DNA from: Aporrectodea caliginosa
Taxonomy: Eukaryota > Annelida > Clitellata > Crassiclitellata > Lumbricidae
Assembly (NCBI GenBank): GCA_020284085.1
Contig: JACEVL010000430.1
Coordinates: 62,001 to 126,000, forward strand
DNA: 64,000 nucleotides
Direction of reading: 5' to 3'
Position 1 is the first letter of the stretch, and each line of letters opens with the position of its first letter. The notes under the pieces were generated by a model. It saw only the letters and a program-made list of their open reading frames with translations, was not told the origin of the DNA and made no database searches. Below are positions 19,511-32,154 of the stretch, in pieces. A program made the translations under genes and the position numbers.

Positions 19511-20509
19511 TATGCAGTTGTATGCATGCATGTGTTTCAGTATGTTTGTGCAAACATCCGCGTGCGTAGAATGAACATTTCCGTACGCATTGCGATAAAT
19601 GTTCTGGCACTTTTTGGATGTTTGTTGAAAGGTGCTCCGTAAATGCTCCAGTTGATGCATTTCTGTACCTTCATTTATTAGTGTGTACAACTTGTGCGTG
19701 AACAGCATATATACATGTGTATGGTTTGTGTACGTGTGCTTTTTACAGCATACGGGATTTTCTACGTGTATTGTGTGTTCACGTTTGTACCAAAGAACGA
19801 GAGAAACAGAGAGAGAGAGTAATTGACGAAAAGCGCGCTGTGCTGTTAACACCGGAAGAGGAGTTTGAGGAGCAACTGGCGTATGACATCTGAGCAAGTG
19901 TCGGATGACGCGTTGATGATATGGAAAAGTAGAGATGACTCCACGCTTTGGAGATGGCTAAGTTTGATGCTTGTGCAAGAAAATGAGGCAAATACAGCTC
20001 AGGATGAGCTTTTGGTTACGAAAGAAGAACGTGTTGTGTGGACAGAGAGAAGGATAGAGAGAGACGAGAGAGAGAGATGGAGAGAGGCATGAAGATGAAC
20101 AAATCAAGAGATAAAAGGCGCGACAAGAACTGCAACTGAGGCAGAGAGTATTGATAAGTGCTGCGATATTGCGTTTGCTAAACGAATTTTACAAGGGTCT
20201 CATTTTTTGTACGACAAACTATTATAGTTTATTTTTTGATAGCTTGTTGGCAGCTTTTTGTTACTATTTTACAGACAGAATGTGCGTCGAGTGGCGGACT
20301 TTTTTGGCGCGCGCTGTTTTATAGAAAAAGTTGAAAACTGTCTGTATGCATGGTGTATTGCATGGTAAGAAAAACTTCTCAAACGGTATGTTAACCATCT
20401 GCTTGTACTCGTGTGTGCCATTTACCTATGCTGGTGAGCCTGTGAGACATGCTGGTATTGGTCGTAAGTGTGTGGTAATGGAGCAGGTGTCGTAGGGGGT
20501 ATGTTTTGG

Positions 20510-20700
20510 GGCAGAAATTGATTGAAGAAATGGGGATTGGGGAGAGTGATTTTGGTTAGGGTGGAATGTCGGTGGGGTTTATGCAAGGCTTTTAGAGAAC
20601 GGTGTCAAAGGTGAAATTTTTGGGGGCTGAAATTGATCGAAGAAATGGGGCTTGGGGAGAGTGATATCGGTTTGGTTGGTGGGGCAAATGTGAGGGTTTC
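20510..20700 (+). repeat. Diverged direct repeat GAAATTGAT.GAAGAAATGGGG
   Basis: Two copies (about 20512-20570 and 20625-20690) share GAAATTGAT, GAAGAAATGGGG, TTGGGGAGAGTGAT and GGTTTG. A local tandem duplication in the presumed 3' UTR. Confidence 0.6.
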
Positions 20701-21998
20701 AGACTGTGTTCAATGCCAGAGATGAATGTCAGTTCTTTAGGTACTGTAGAATTCTTTATACTTGTTCTGGTACTGCTGAAGATAATCCATTAGTACCCAG
20801 ACAGATGCAGATACTTATTTCTGTATTTACTGGTGCATCTGTATTTGTTTGGGCACTACTGGATAGAGTGTATTGCATTCATACTTGCTGGTAGAAGAGA
20901 AGTTGTAACATTGATTACTGCATCCTACGACCAATGCCGGCCCGCATGACTCAACAATAGTAACAAAAATATGTCTTGCTGAGCCCCAAGTTATGTTCAC
21001 ATTTTCTTCCCCAGTTTCTTTTTATGGGGGCTGGATTTGGTAGGAATATTTCCAATTAAATTTGTGGATTGCACCGCCGTATCTGACAGATTGACCAGTT
21101 GGTAGTTTCTTAAAGCTCCTGGCGTATGTGTCGTTATCTCTTGCTATAGAAGGATGTAATGTGTGTGTTCTCCAACCAGTTGGAATTGCTTGTCCGCCAT
21201 TGGCTGTCTCTCTGTCTCAACGCAATGACCTTCGACCTGTTACAGTTTGCTTTTGGTGTGCTCTTGGTTGATGCCTTGTGTGGTATACACCAGCGCCATC
21301 AAAGTTACTAAGTAATAATAATTGACCATTTCAATGGAAATCGATATTAGTGATGTATCACCTACTCTAAACAGGTTTCCTTGGCTACTGAACTAATTAT
21401 CGACCAGTGTAAACATTGAATGACATCACTGTTAAGTGAATTTCTGACGAACTTGTATAAAAATGAAGGCAACTGTGAGGAGCAATTTGTGTGAGCAAGT
21501 TGCGGCCTGCATCTCTTGGTGATGATTTGTTGTTTGTCGACCAATGCTTTTCTTTCAGCAGAAATTGTCTTCTGACCGGGGATTAAATTAATAGTGTTAA
21601 TATTTGCCGATTATGTATGGAGTTAAAGAACCTTGTTTGTATTGCATTGTCAGTGTTTTTTGGGGTAGAAATCACCCGCTGAACGGGAATTAATTTAATA
21701 ATCTTAATATTCACTCGTTATTTTATTTTATAAACCTTTATATTATATTTCATTTTGCGATGGTTTTGTTTAGGTTCATCAAATGAGCATTTGCCTTTTG
21801 AAGGCAGATTTCTGGGTTGAAGTGTCCCCTGCCAACATGCCCACATGGAAACTGACCATATAAAGCCCTTATGGTACCATCTAATGCCCATGAAAATGCT
21901 GGCAGGGTCGTATGCACCATTAGTCTTTTGCATGCCATTGTTTAACACCATAAGTTGATGAAGCTCTGTTCATTAAACTGTGCCGTAGTGAAAACAAA

Positions 21999-22004
21999 AT
22001 AAAT
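21999..22004 (+). promoter_or_regulatory. Candidate poly(A) signal AATAAA
   Basis: AATAAA within ACAAAATAAATTTC, 3.9 kb after the IGF2BP stop, preceded by ATTAAA about 27 bases upstream. The flanks are AT rich. It is one of three candidates. Confidence 0.3.
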
Positions 22005-23569
22005 TTCATAAATTATTATTTCCTTTAACCCGTTCTAAACGGTTTTATCAGTTGCAGTGTTGGTTTTGGGAAATTTCCATATGGAATTTATTCATAAATT
22101 TCTGGTTGTAAACGGACCCTGATACGATTTTGTGCTGAAACAGTTAAATAATGACCGGATTTAAGAATCTGAATGTGTACCGGGTACCTGTCAATTGCTC
22201 CCTCAGATGACAGAGCCTTGCGCTTCTCCGATTTTCTGTATCCAGTAATGCTGAATGAACATTTGAGGTGTGAGTTCTGCTATGTTCACGTAAAGTGCTT
22301 TGCTTCTGACTCAAAACATCCATCAGTTTACCATCAAATGGGTCTGGCAATCCACTATGGAAAAATCCTCGACTAGTTGAATCTAGGTCAACATATTGCC
22401 GGATCATAACGAGAATAACTTGTCTTGTGCATATTAACATTTGGCACCCAGTTGATCCTTTGACCTTTGTCCATAGTCTGTGTGTGCGTATAGATGTCGC
22501 ACTGGTTAGCTAACGTTTCTTCTTCGTTGTTTGCGTTTTAATCCTTACCGTCAAGTGATGGCTTTTGAAATTTAGCATAACACAAGTGACTCTGTTGACG
22601 TAAAGATTTCCGTTTCGGTTTCCGAAGTCGACGCAATTTTACCCTTAATTCTTTTTGATGCATTATAGTCGTAGTTTAACGTAGTTTCTACAATCGGTTG
22701 GTTACGTTCCTGGTTTCAGTAAACACTCGAAACAACCTCGGTTTGTTTTCAACTGTCTGTTGTTTAGGTTGTCCAGACGGATGTTTGTGTTGCCAAAATG
22801 GTTTGTTTCTTTGGCTAAAAAAGTGAACAAATGATTAAGGTAGCACATCCTTCCTGGGATTAATTGTACCAGAGACATTCAGTAAACTTTGTGTTGTACA
22901 ACTTACTAAGTTAGTTTCAGTGCATGAACTTATTTGAACTTTGTTCCTACCATTGATTGCTTGCGTATTATCACCTACTCGTAACTCGGCTGGCAAAACT
23001 CGACTGGTAACGAGTCGAAAGTTTTCCACGCGTGCTGAAATAAAAACGCAATCAAGAGCCGTATCCAAAGCTGTTTCTAACCTAAGCCGCTCGGTTGGGC
23101 GAGCTGAAGATGGGATTTAGTTAATACAAACCCAACTATGAAAGAAATGATGGATTTCGTGTTAGCAATATCTCACTTTGAGAGGCTCTTAATGGGGTGA
23201 TACAGTAACTATCCTGTTTGTCACACAGCAGCCTACCATCTTCAATGGATACATTTCCATCGTGTGTTACATTGTTACATTTCATTACATTGGACGTAAT
23301 TGCATTGCTTTAAGCTCTACATGTGTTTGTTGTCAAGGTATTCTTCTTTGTGGTCGTCATATTAGTTAGTGACTAGTGCAAGAAATAATCTGTTGACCGA
23401 TCAGTTTTTCTTTCTGCTAATAGTTTATTCGACATCATTGTCTTGTGTTTTGCGGAGCTGTTCGGCGGTTGGGCCTCGGGGAAAACGACAGACGAACTTC
23501 TACAGAATGCACCTTCGTCAAATTTCATGCAGAATTTTTACTTTTCTTATGGAGGGTTTACTTTAATGT

Positions 23570-23770
23570 TTGTCCAGGAACTTGTTGGATATGGTCAATT
23601 TGCGGCACTTTTAAAATGATTTCTCTACAAGTTGGCCAAGTGTGATAAATTGCAGGAAATCTAAAATTTTGGAGCAATTTTAAAATTATTTCTGTACAAA
23701 TTGTATCCAAATGGTAAATTTTGGAAATTGGTAAATTTGGGAGCACTTTTAAAATGATTTCTGTACGATT
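23570..23770. repeat. Degenerate ~80-90-bp tandem repeat
   Basis: Three imperfect copies of GCACTTTTAAAATGATTTCT followed by ACAA or ACGA and a GGTAAATTT segment. No ORF significance. Confidence 0.65.
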
Positions 23771-25314
23771 TAGTTTAAAATGGAACCTGGATCCAAATTC
23801 ATGTGGTAAAAATGTCTTGACCTGGGATGGAAATGACCAGGTTTCTGGTCATCAATTGAAACTGGCAAGAGTTCCTGGTACAACACGGAAAATTTCAGAA
23901 CTGTTTGGTATTATGCAGTGATTGCTAAATCCTGTACATTTTTTTCTACCCTGCCGTCGTTTTTTCCTTTATTTCGTTCAAGTCCTTTATGTAGTAGCCT
24001 AAACACTGTTGTATGAACTGACAGGTGTTTCAGCCTGCTCTGACCGTCTTCAGTTTTGGGACCCCACAAGGTGTGGTTATGTTCTCTGACCGTGTTCTGG
24101 TTTCGGATCCCCATCTGTAGCTTTTCTGACCTCTGGGGACATTGCTTATCCTCTCCCAACACAACATGGAGTAGATTTAGTGCAACTCCTCCAGGTCAGA
24201 TACCCCTTTTGGCATTATCTTTGATTTCTTAACTTTACACTGTCCTTTCAGTGGGTTGTAAAAATGGGGCTTGATTTGGTGATTTTGATGTGAAGTCTTG
24301 TGTTTAGGAGATGAGAACAACTTTACGGGGTAAAAATTCACTCCTGTAGATGCCCGAGCCCCTTCCTAACATGCCCTTCATGCAGCGTATGGCAGGACCT
24401 GAATTGAGTGGATGGCAGATGGTGGAAGTTGATCGTTCTGCTTATGGGGATAATTTTTGGGTACTTTTGTTTTTTCTTAGCGTTCCAAATGATTTGTTGT
24501 AAAATTTAGGAGCTTGGGGAAACCTTTGAATGAACTCTTATACAAGTACTGTATATCATACAAATGCTTAAATTTCTTTTCAGGTTCTGCGGTACCAACT
24601 CGTACTTACTTACTTACTTACTTAGTTGCTTGTGTTAAAAACGTGTTAGTGCATGCCTGTTTGGATGTAACTCCCAGTTGGTGGCTTTTTCAGCTCGTAA
24701 TTAATTAGCATTTCAGTTTTCAATATTTCGTCCTCTTTAATCGCCCAACTGCAATAGTTTGTTATATCGGTAGTAAAATGGAGACGCCACGGTTGCTAGA
24801 GTATGACGGGTGGTGCGGTTTCCCACGCACCACTGCGGCCGTGATTTCTTGGCTCGAGATGATGCGATGAGAGCAACACCGCTCGCCCAATGAGAATGCA
24901 GGAAACTGGGTCAGAACTTGCGTAAAACATCCTGAAACCATAGCAACAAACTTGTACCAAAAACCTACCAATAACGGTGACCCAGTTGTCTGCAGCCATT
25001 ACAAAGTTTGAGCGCTTTCAGTTGTACGCATTCTTCGGTTTTCTAGCAGTCCGTGGCGGTGTGAGCATTTGAATTCATTGCCTTTGACATCTTGACTGAA
25101 TGTACTTGGAGTTAATTTTGATCCCTGGCCTGTTACAGAAATAGTCTCTTGTTGGAACGGACGTGTGTGTTCGAAGCACAATTCAGTGTCTAGATACATT
25201 CATAAACATGTGGTTGCATTGCTGACAATATATGGAGACTGGCTACGGTGTTGAAACTCCTTTGATGACGACCTCTTCGTAACAATGTTGACGGCCTCTC
25301 CTTTTCTGCCATGC

Positions 25315-25320
25315 AATAAA
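25315..25320 (+). promoter_or_regulatory. Candidate distal poly(A) signal AATAAA
   Basis: GCAATAAATTATTGTAAATGG followed within about 30 bases by GTGTTC and TGTACTTGT, a GT-rich context. Could end a 7.2-kb 3' UTR. Inferred only. Confidence 0.25.
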
Positions 25321-26217
25321 TTATTGTAAATGGTTAACTGGTGTTCACTCTGTACTTGTAATAATTATACATGGAATTAGTTATTTCTATCACGCAAGGT
25401 ATCGACCGATGGCGCTCCAAAACCAAATCGTGGTCAATGATCTAATGCTTGGGAGTTGTTATAACTGCGCTATGGAAGTATGTGGATGGGATGGAGTCAA
25501 TTTGCCGAAGCGGCACCTACGTATCTTCGTTGTTAGCAGAGCGCAAGGTCGCCGACTCGGTTGACTGGAGCACAGCTACCTGATCCATGCCGAGGTGGAG
25601 CAAACAAATAATTAGCAACACATTAAAGAGGCCATATAGTGCGCACGCAGAAATTCGGGAAAAATTGGCGGACCTCTGTACGCACGTGTACTTTTGCACC
25701 CCCACCCCACCTGCCTGACACGCACCCCCGTCGAATCCTATAGAACAGTCTAAAGTCTTACTGTATCCTGACTGAAAATTTAACAACTTTTTATTCTGAT
25801 TTCAAAACAGTTTAATATACAGTAACTCCTCGGTGAACTAGTCTGTAGGGCCTGTGTAATGAGTGCGTCGACTGAACAACAATAGACCATCTAGTGTTTA
25901 AAGTCGGGGCAGCAGCACGAACAAGCACCCCGGTAGCTCAAATATTGGGCCAGCGGTAGTCTGCAGTTTATGCCAGATTGAAGGCAGCCAAACTGTCGGA
26001 TTCGCTGCAGTGCTGCAGGATAGTTAATAGCAGTCCGAGGTAACGGCTATCCAAGTATCTGATACCTCTCCCACAGCCCTATATCTTTCTCCCTAAAGTA
26101 AATTGCCTGATAGCTGAAACGTGACTCATTTGAAGGAAGGCCAATATTAGAAACGAAGTATGATCGAGGTTTATACCCCTTCCCTCCGTTTCCCACGCGT
26201 ACGTACATTATCAGTAG

Positions 26218-26511
26218 ATGCAGGGTTTACCTTCCCCATCTCCATGTGTGTACGTACTAAATGGATGGCCCAAATTATCTGATCTACTGCAATGTGAAGA
26301 CGTTCACATTACGCAGCTGGAGAAATTCTTCACATTTCTGAAATCCTGTTTCCCAGTCGACGACAGACGGTGCGCGGAAAATCTCGGCGGCTTCAGCGCA
26401 GAACTAGCAGATCGCACCAGGTGCTGTAAGAATCAGATTTTTATCGCATGTAAGAACATCTATGGCGACATTGTGTCAATGCTGAAGGTATCCGTGGATG
26501 TTCGCTACTGA
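26218..26511 (+). CDS. Unrecognised ORF next to a hAT insertion
   Basis: A 97-residue ATG ORF of mixed composition with ITQLEKFFTFLKSCFPVDDR and CAENLGGFSAELADRTRCC. Codon use looks less repetitive than nearby DNA. It ends at TGA inside the 8-bp sequence duplicated by the hAT element. If the hAT is removed, the same frame crosses this TGA and stays open for about 36 more codons (29997-30100). A GT after ATGCTGAAG (26488) could be a donor. No domain recognised; it may be an exon, a decayed gene or chance. Confidence 0.2.
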   Translation: MQGLPSPSPCVYVLNGWPKLSDLLQCEDVHITQLEKFFTFLKSCFPVDDRRCAENLGGFSAELADRTRCCKNQIFIACKNIYGDIVSMLKVSVDVRY

Positions 26512-27275
26512 GCAGTGATGGGTAACTAATTGATTAGAAACGAAATAATTAGCTTATTAATTAGTTTGGTAGGCTGGTAGCCAATCCCAATTAATTAGTA
26601 ACCAACATTTTTCTAATTCTAATTAAAATCACATAATTAGCTACATAAGTAGGCCTACCTTGCCTACATATTTCTTTAGTCCTTATTTACTTTTTACCAG
26701 ATGCTTTCATTGTAACTAATAAACATCAACCAGTAGTTTAGTTTTTTTTTAATATCTTTGAAAGAAGAATTGCCTTTAGTTATGACATGTCTTTATGACG
26801 TTTTTATGAAAAATGGCAGTACATAAACGAATCCATCAGTAAAGTACAATTAACTGACCGTTTTTAGCAATAACATTCTTAGCTATAAGATTTCAGTTTT
26901 CTAAATGCATCTGAAACATGTTGTTCCTGCAACATCAGCATCAATGGAGCGAGCATTTTGGTGTTGCAGGATTTGTTAAAAATGAGCAGAGAAATAGGCT
27001 TCAAGACAAAAGTCTTTAGAATTCATGATAGTTCCAAAGTGCAACTCCGATCTCTTATAAATAAATACCCATTTTCCACAGTGATAAGAAGAAATTGGAT
27101 GAAGACCATTGAAATTTGAGTTTCGTCATAATTAGAATATTTGTCTAATAGATTGAACGCCAAACTGGTTGAAACATTTGTGTGTCGTTTTGTTTTGACG
27201 TCAGCAACTAGGCCTAATTCTAATTAGCCTAATTAGTCAGTGATTGGAAGTATTTTAAATAGCCTACTAGTATTT

Positions 27276-27511
27276 AATAATAATAATAATAATAATATCT
27301 TTTCTTTAATTTAGCGCCTGACAAACGCACTGCGCTGTTTTTACATGTTATGCAATTGAAACAATCTTAACTAGTTAACTACTAACAGAACAGACAGCCT
27401 GTAATACACGGCGCTATAGCAGCCTACAAAGCAAATCCGCCCTACGGGGCTCGAACTCGGTACCTCTCGCACTCTTCGCCAGATGTTATCCAACGCGCCA
27501 CCGGACCCCCC
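27276..27511 (-). repeat. tRNA-derived SINE, family 1 (minus copy)
   Basis: Minus strand reads GGTGGCGCGTTGGATAACAT with GAGTTCGAGCCCC as B box, then GTAGGCTGCTATAGCGCC and TGTCTGTTCTGTTAGTAG. The tail of ATT repeats lies at 27276-27299. It aligns with copies at 5601 and 52941. Confidence 0.9.
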
Positions 27512-27933
27512 AATTAACAATTGAAATACCATTTAAAATACTATTAAGTAATTTGTACTTGTATTTAAACTTCAGTGGAATGACAGTATTTATACTTTAA
27601 ATTATAATGCTGAAAAGAATTTTTAATATTTTATTATTTGTTATTTAATTAATAACAACTAACAAACTAAGCAAAGCAAGCTGCATGCACTAGACCTGCA
27701 ATAATTATTATTGGGCTATAATTATTGGGCTGGATGATCCTGGATCATTGAACAACTGGTTCTGTTGCGCGCCGGAAAAGGACAACTTAAACTTAGACCT
27801 ACATCGTTTAAAATGGTCCATTTTATATTTGGCGTAACTCGTGAACAATGGCGGAATGTAAGGAATCAAGTGTTTTACCAGCTATTTTAGACGACAGATT
27901 TTTCTGTTGTTAAACAAGCTGATAAGTAAAGGG

Positions 27934-28401
27934 CAGGGCCGTAAATCCTGGGGAGGGAAGGGAGGGAATTCCCTCCCCACTTTTAAGCTTGGGAGGGAAC
28001 GTGAAGGAATTCCCTCCCCACCAATGGTTATGGCGCCAGCCACAATCGCCACAAACTGCGAAACCGAGGCAGGGCATGCTCACATAACTTTTGGAAACAT
28101 TAATGCTAATAAAATAGCATTGATCGAAACTATATACCTTAAGCCGGCCAGAGCTGGCATTAACATTGGGGAAGGGTCAGCAAACTATAGACGACTGCCA
28201 GGATAAGTCTTGCAGGATGATATACTGCGCGAACCTTAGGCTACTCTCTGGGCCTGAAAACCACAACAGGTGTATTTCTCCAGAGCCGGAGTAGGGGTGG
28301 CTTGAAGAGGAATGTGACGTGCAACATTATATCATCCTTCAAGGCTGGGCAGAGTGGTCAGACATAAGAGACAGGACAACTAATTATTGAGACAGCTGTG
28401 A

Positions 28402-28441
<40 letters not shown>

Positions 28442-29458
28442 AATATCCATACATACATACAGATATGTAAATGCGTAGGCCCAAATATGCTGTCATTGCT
28501 GTGTAGGCTTTCAGAGTGGGAGGAGACAGAGAGACTAGAGTCACTAGACCATGCAGTTCGTCTCGAGAGTCTAGTGTACAGAGGATTATAAATGAATTTC
28601 AAATAAATAAAATTGATAGACGGCTAAATAAAGAAAGTGCTGTGTTTAGCAGAACGCCTTCGAAATTATTTAAACAATATTATCTGCCGTTTTCCAAGTC
28701 GCCAGCTGGGTTAAGGTGCGATGGTATAATAATTTTTTTATAAGACATTACAACTATAAGTAAACAGTAAACGAATATACATAAGGCCTACATAAATATA
28801 GGTAGTCTACAGTGCAAGTGCACACTAGTTTAATTGTTGAGACTACATTAATAAAAAGTTCGCCATAGCCTAATTCTGCGCATCAGAAAAAAATGACAAA
28901 ATGACAAGCAGCATTATAAATGGCCAAATTCCTGTGAATTTTATCTTTTTCCACGCAAAAATTCGTTTTAGTCGCAGTTTTTGCTTGCAATCGCAATTGT
29001 CATCTGGAGATTTCTTTAGCGCCTACAATGCCAAGTCGCGGGAACCAGCTTATTCACAGGCGCTCATTTAAAACAATGGATATAAACAATATAAAATCAA
29101 CAGGCAGAGGTCAAGATCCAAAGGGTCCGGCAGGCAGGCAGCTATAGGCCTAATAGTGGCTATTTAGTTGATGGTGTTTAGAATTGAAGCGGCGAGGGAG
29201 GCAAGTAGAAGAAGATGACATAAGCAGCTCTGTCTGGACATAAGCTCCGTCTTGTCTTATACACGATTAGTATTGTTGCTCCCTACAGTCTGAACCCATA
29301 CGCAGCAGTTTCAAAAAATAAAAATATTGTAACATTAACCTAGTGTGTGACTGAACCCAGTAGCCTATGCATTATATAGTGGACTTCTTAAGAAAAGTAT
29401 ACACGCTTCCGAAGGGGAAGTTTCCCTCCCCACATTTCGAAACAGATTTACGGCCCTG
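27934..29458. mobile_element. Nested hAT-type element with target duplication GTAAAGGG
   Basis: Ends CAGGGCCGTAAATC and GATTTACGGCCCTG are perfect 14-bp inverted repeats, with GTAAAGGG at 27926-27933 and 29459-29466. Subterminal GGGAGGGAA / TTCCCTCCCC repeats occur at both ends. It contains a (TA)n tract at 28404-28440. It is inserted in the 26513-29988 hAT. No transposase seen. Confidence 0.95.
28404..28440. repeat. (TA)n microsatellite
   Basis: Uninterrupted TA dinucleotide run inside the nested hAT element. Confidence 0.95.
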
Positions 29459-29762
29459 GTAAAGGGTCAGTTTTGTCCAAACAAATCGCTTTGTGCGCGG
29501 ACTGATGCTACATCAAACCTACCTGGGACTAATTATAATCAGTCCCAGAACATAGTGAAACATCTGAACTTCTGGTAAGGAATTTTACTACGTGTTTAAT
29601 ATTGGATCTGTAATTTCATTACCAAGACGTAGCTGCTTAAATGGCAAACATTGTGAGTAACTATTGATAAGTAAGACCAACACCTAAGTGCCACATGTAT
29701 AAAGAATACTGTATTGGATAAATGTTTTTGCAGGTGTTCAACATTTTGTATTTAAGAGATTA

Positions 29763-29850
29763 GTAAGTAAGTAAGTAGTTTATTCACCACCAAATACAGC
29801 AAAATCACAATACACAAATTGTGCAAGCTGAGTGGTGGGCGGGCTACGAT
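29763..29850 (-). repeat. LINE 3' tail fragment
   Basis: Minus strand reads TTTTGCTGTATTTGGTGGTG, AATAAACTA and then CTTA repeats, the form of a non-LTR 3' end with a 4-bp tail repeat. Similar CTTA tails occur at 49160-49195 and near 53460. Confidence 0.55.
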
Positions 29851-29999
29851 CACTGCAATTAGCTGACCTCAAGTGATAATTCTAGTTCTAATTAATTAGT
29901 TCTAATAAAAATTCCAATTCTAATTATGAAATTCGAACTAATGCTAATTCTAATTAATTGGTTACAAAATCTTAATTACCCATCATTGCTACTGAGCAG

Positions 30000-30660
30000 A
30001 ATTCATCGTGCAAGTCCGGTCGGAAGCCAAGAAGGGGTCCGAAGACACGGAAACAGCTTACGCAGAAATGAGTCCAAGAACAGATGAGTTTGCTGTTGCA
30101 GTCTGAAGGCCTGAACCAGTGAACAGACTTAACAGAGCGAACTTTCTCCTGAAGGTAGTCTCAAACTCTAGGACCAGCAACAGAAAAGGGGAGCCTACCG
30201 AAGTTCCGAGAGCCAATCTTACTTGTCCACGGAATAGGTTAAGAAAGTCTCAGACCTCTCGATTACAGAAGATCCGACCTGAAGGCTAATTTAGATTCCA
30301 TTTAACTAGTGCCTTTTGTAAGAAACCGTTTGCAGCTTATGGGCGGTATGCACTGTTCGCCTTATCCCATCCAGAGGTCTAACCAAGTTTTCTTCAAAAT
30401 GGAAGTTGGGTTTTTGAAAGTCTTATATTTCCTTTTGTTTAAAGATTTTCCTATATCGGATCATTAATTAAGAATGGGAATGCCGTTCAAATTAATCAGA
30501 TGCATAAATAAAGTTGAATAGAACAGTAGAATCGTAGATTGTCATATAGGCCTGACGAAATTACAAAGTTGCCACTAGATGAAGAGACACCATTTTTGCA
30601 TTTATAATTTCTAAACTGTAAGCAAAGTTTTGCAGTTTTCTGGGTTTCTTGTGCAAAATT
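30000..30660. other. No recognised feature
   Basis: Unique sequence after the hAT element. The first 100 bases continue the reading frame that flanks the hAT on the left (see 26218). Nothing else supported on either strand. Confidence 0.5.
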
Positions 30661-30879
30661 AAAAATGCAAACCTGTAACAGCCCTTATCCCACCCGGTAC
30701 GATTGTACAATACGCGCGGAGTCTGGCATCCCGTATGTTAGGTATCTTTCACCGGATCTTTCTCATCATTCCTCACTGAGTCATTCAATCGCCTCGCGCA
30801 CCAGACAGCTCAGCAATCATGCATTCAGTCGGTTGATTGCCAGCTTTCGGAGTGTCAATGACAGGGTCTTCCGCCACAT

Positions 30880-31370
30880 CCTCCTCCTCATGCTCTCTCC
30901 CATCAGTGATTCTTATATCCACTCCTCCTCTTTCCTACTCCTCTTATACTGCGTATCCTATTCTATCTATCTCCACCTCTTCTATATCATCCCCTCCCCC
31001 TTCTCTTTTCCCTTGCTTATCTCTTCCTCGTCTCATCCTCATTTTGTCTCTCCTCCTTCTCTCTTTCTTCCACCTCTTTTTCTCCTCTTGTCTTCCGCCT
31101 CTTCTATCTTCTTCGTTCTCTCTTCTAATGCCTCTCCTCTTCTTACTCGACTTATCTTCTTTGTCCTATTCTCGCGCACATAATCTTCTTCTCATCCTCT
31201 TTTCATCATTCTCTTCCTCTTCTCCCTAAACTTCGTCCTATTAAAATTCTGTCTGCTTTCTTGTCCATTTCATACTCTTCACTCTTTTAGAATTACTTAT
31301 CTCTTCTTCCTCCTCCGCTCCTCGTCTTCCTCCTCCGTCTCTTCCTCCTTCCTATGCTCACCCTCCCTCC
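30880..31370. repeat. Polypyrimidine tract (TCC/TCT-rich)
   Basis: About 490 bases of mostly C and T on the plus strand with TCCTCCTC and TCTTC steps. Ser/Leu-rich ORFs here are products of base composition. Confidence 0.85.
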
Positions 31371-31715
31371 CAATAATGTGCGTTCGTATCTTCGTACACG
31401 CTAAGCGAAGAAATCCTATCCGCTGATTATTCTGTTTTAAGCTTTCGCCATCTAACGAACAGAGGAAGAACGAACGACGATAACTATTGGCCTTCAATAC
31501 TTGAACCATACGCGCGGATATATATTATATATATATATATATAATTCCTGTTATATATTTGAATATATATATATACTAGATGTTTGCCCGTCCTAAGACG
31601 GTTGAAAAGAATTTGAAATGTCATCCCGCGCCGGCGGGCCGCGTGTTGGATGATAGCAGCGCCATCTACTGAAATTAAATAGTTTATTACCACCTTCATG
31701 ACGTATAGGATTAGG

Positions 31716-32154
31716 CAAAGTTCGACCGTACGTACGGAACGTACGCTATTTTTTCTGCTGAAATGCGTACCGTACGCGTACGCTATTTTTTGGCTAAATT
31801 AATAAATAGCGTACGCTAATTTTTATATTTTTTTATTATAGAATTAACAAGGAATAAGCCTGTTTTATTTCTGTAGATAAAATAATCAAATTATACAAAA
31901 TAAAAACAAAATAATAATTTACCTCTTCGCTGAAACGGAACTACAAATAAGAACTGTAAAGTGACGTAATAACGACGAGAAAAAAACGACGAGAAAATGA
32001 GGAGACAAAATGTGACGTCACGAGAAGCAACTAATATTAAAGGCTGCTCATACGTACGGAATACGAACGTACCGTACGCGTACGCTATTATTTTTAGTAA
32101 ATTACGTACCGTACGCGTACGCTATTTTCTGCTGTAACGTACGGTCGAACTTTG
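31716..32154. mobile_element. hAT-type MITE with target duplication GGATTAGG
   Basis: Ends CAAAGTTCGACCGTACG and CGTACGGTCGAACTTTG form a perfect 17-bp inverted repeat. GGATTAGG is duplicated at 31708-31715 and 32155-32162. Subterminal CGTACCGTACGCGTACGCTA repeats occur in both arms. Non-coding. Confidence 0.95.

Larger units (their letters stand above)
18130..25330 (+). other. Likely long 3' UTR and downstream flank of IGF2BP
   Basis: No coding feature follows the stop for several kb on either strand. The sequence is mostly unique apart from the TA-rich block at 18370-19500. AATAAA hexamers occur at 21999-22004, 23039-23044 and 25315-25320; ATTAAA is at about 21972. IGF2BP mRNAs in other animals have multi-kilobase 3' UTRs, so a transcript ending near 22.0-25.3 kb is plausible. 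That end is inferred, not shown. Confidence 0.4.
26513..29988. mobile_element. hAT-type element with target duplication CTACTGAG, carrying nested insertions
   Basis: Ends CAGTGATGGGTAAC and TTACCCATCATTG, flanked by CTACTGAG at 26505-26512 and 29989-29996. Subterminal parts are full of TAATTAG motifs. Inside are a SINE (27276-27511, -), a complete second hAT element (27934-29458) and a LINE 3' tail (29763-29850, -). Without these the element is about 1.6 kb and has no recognisable transposase. Confidence 0.93.
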
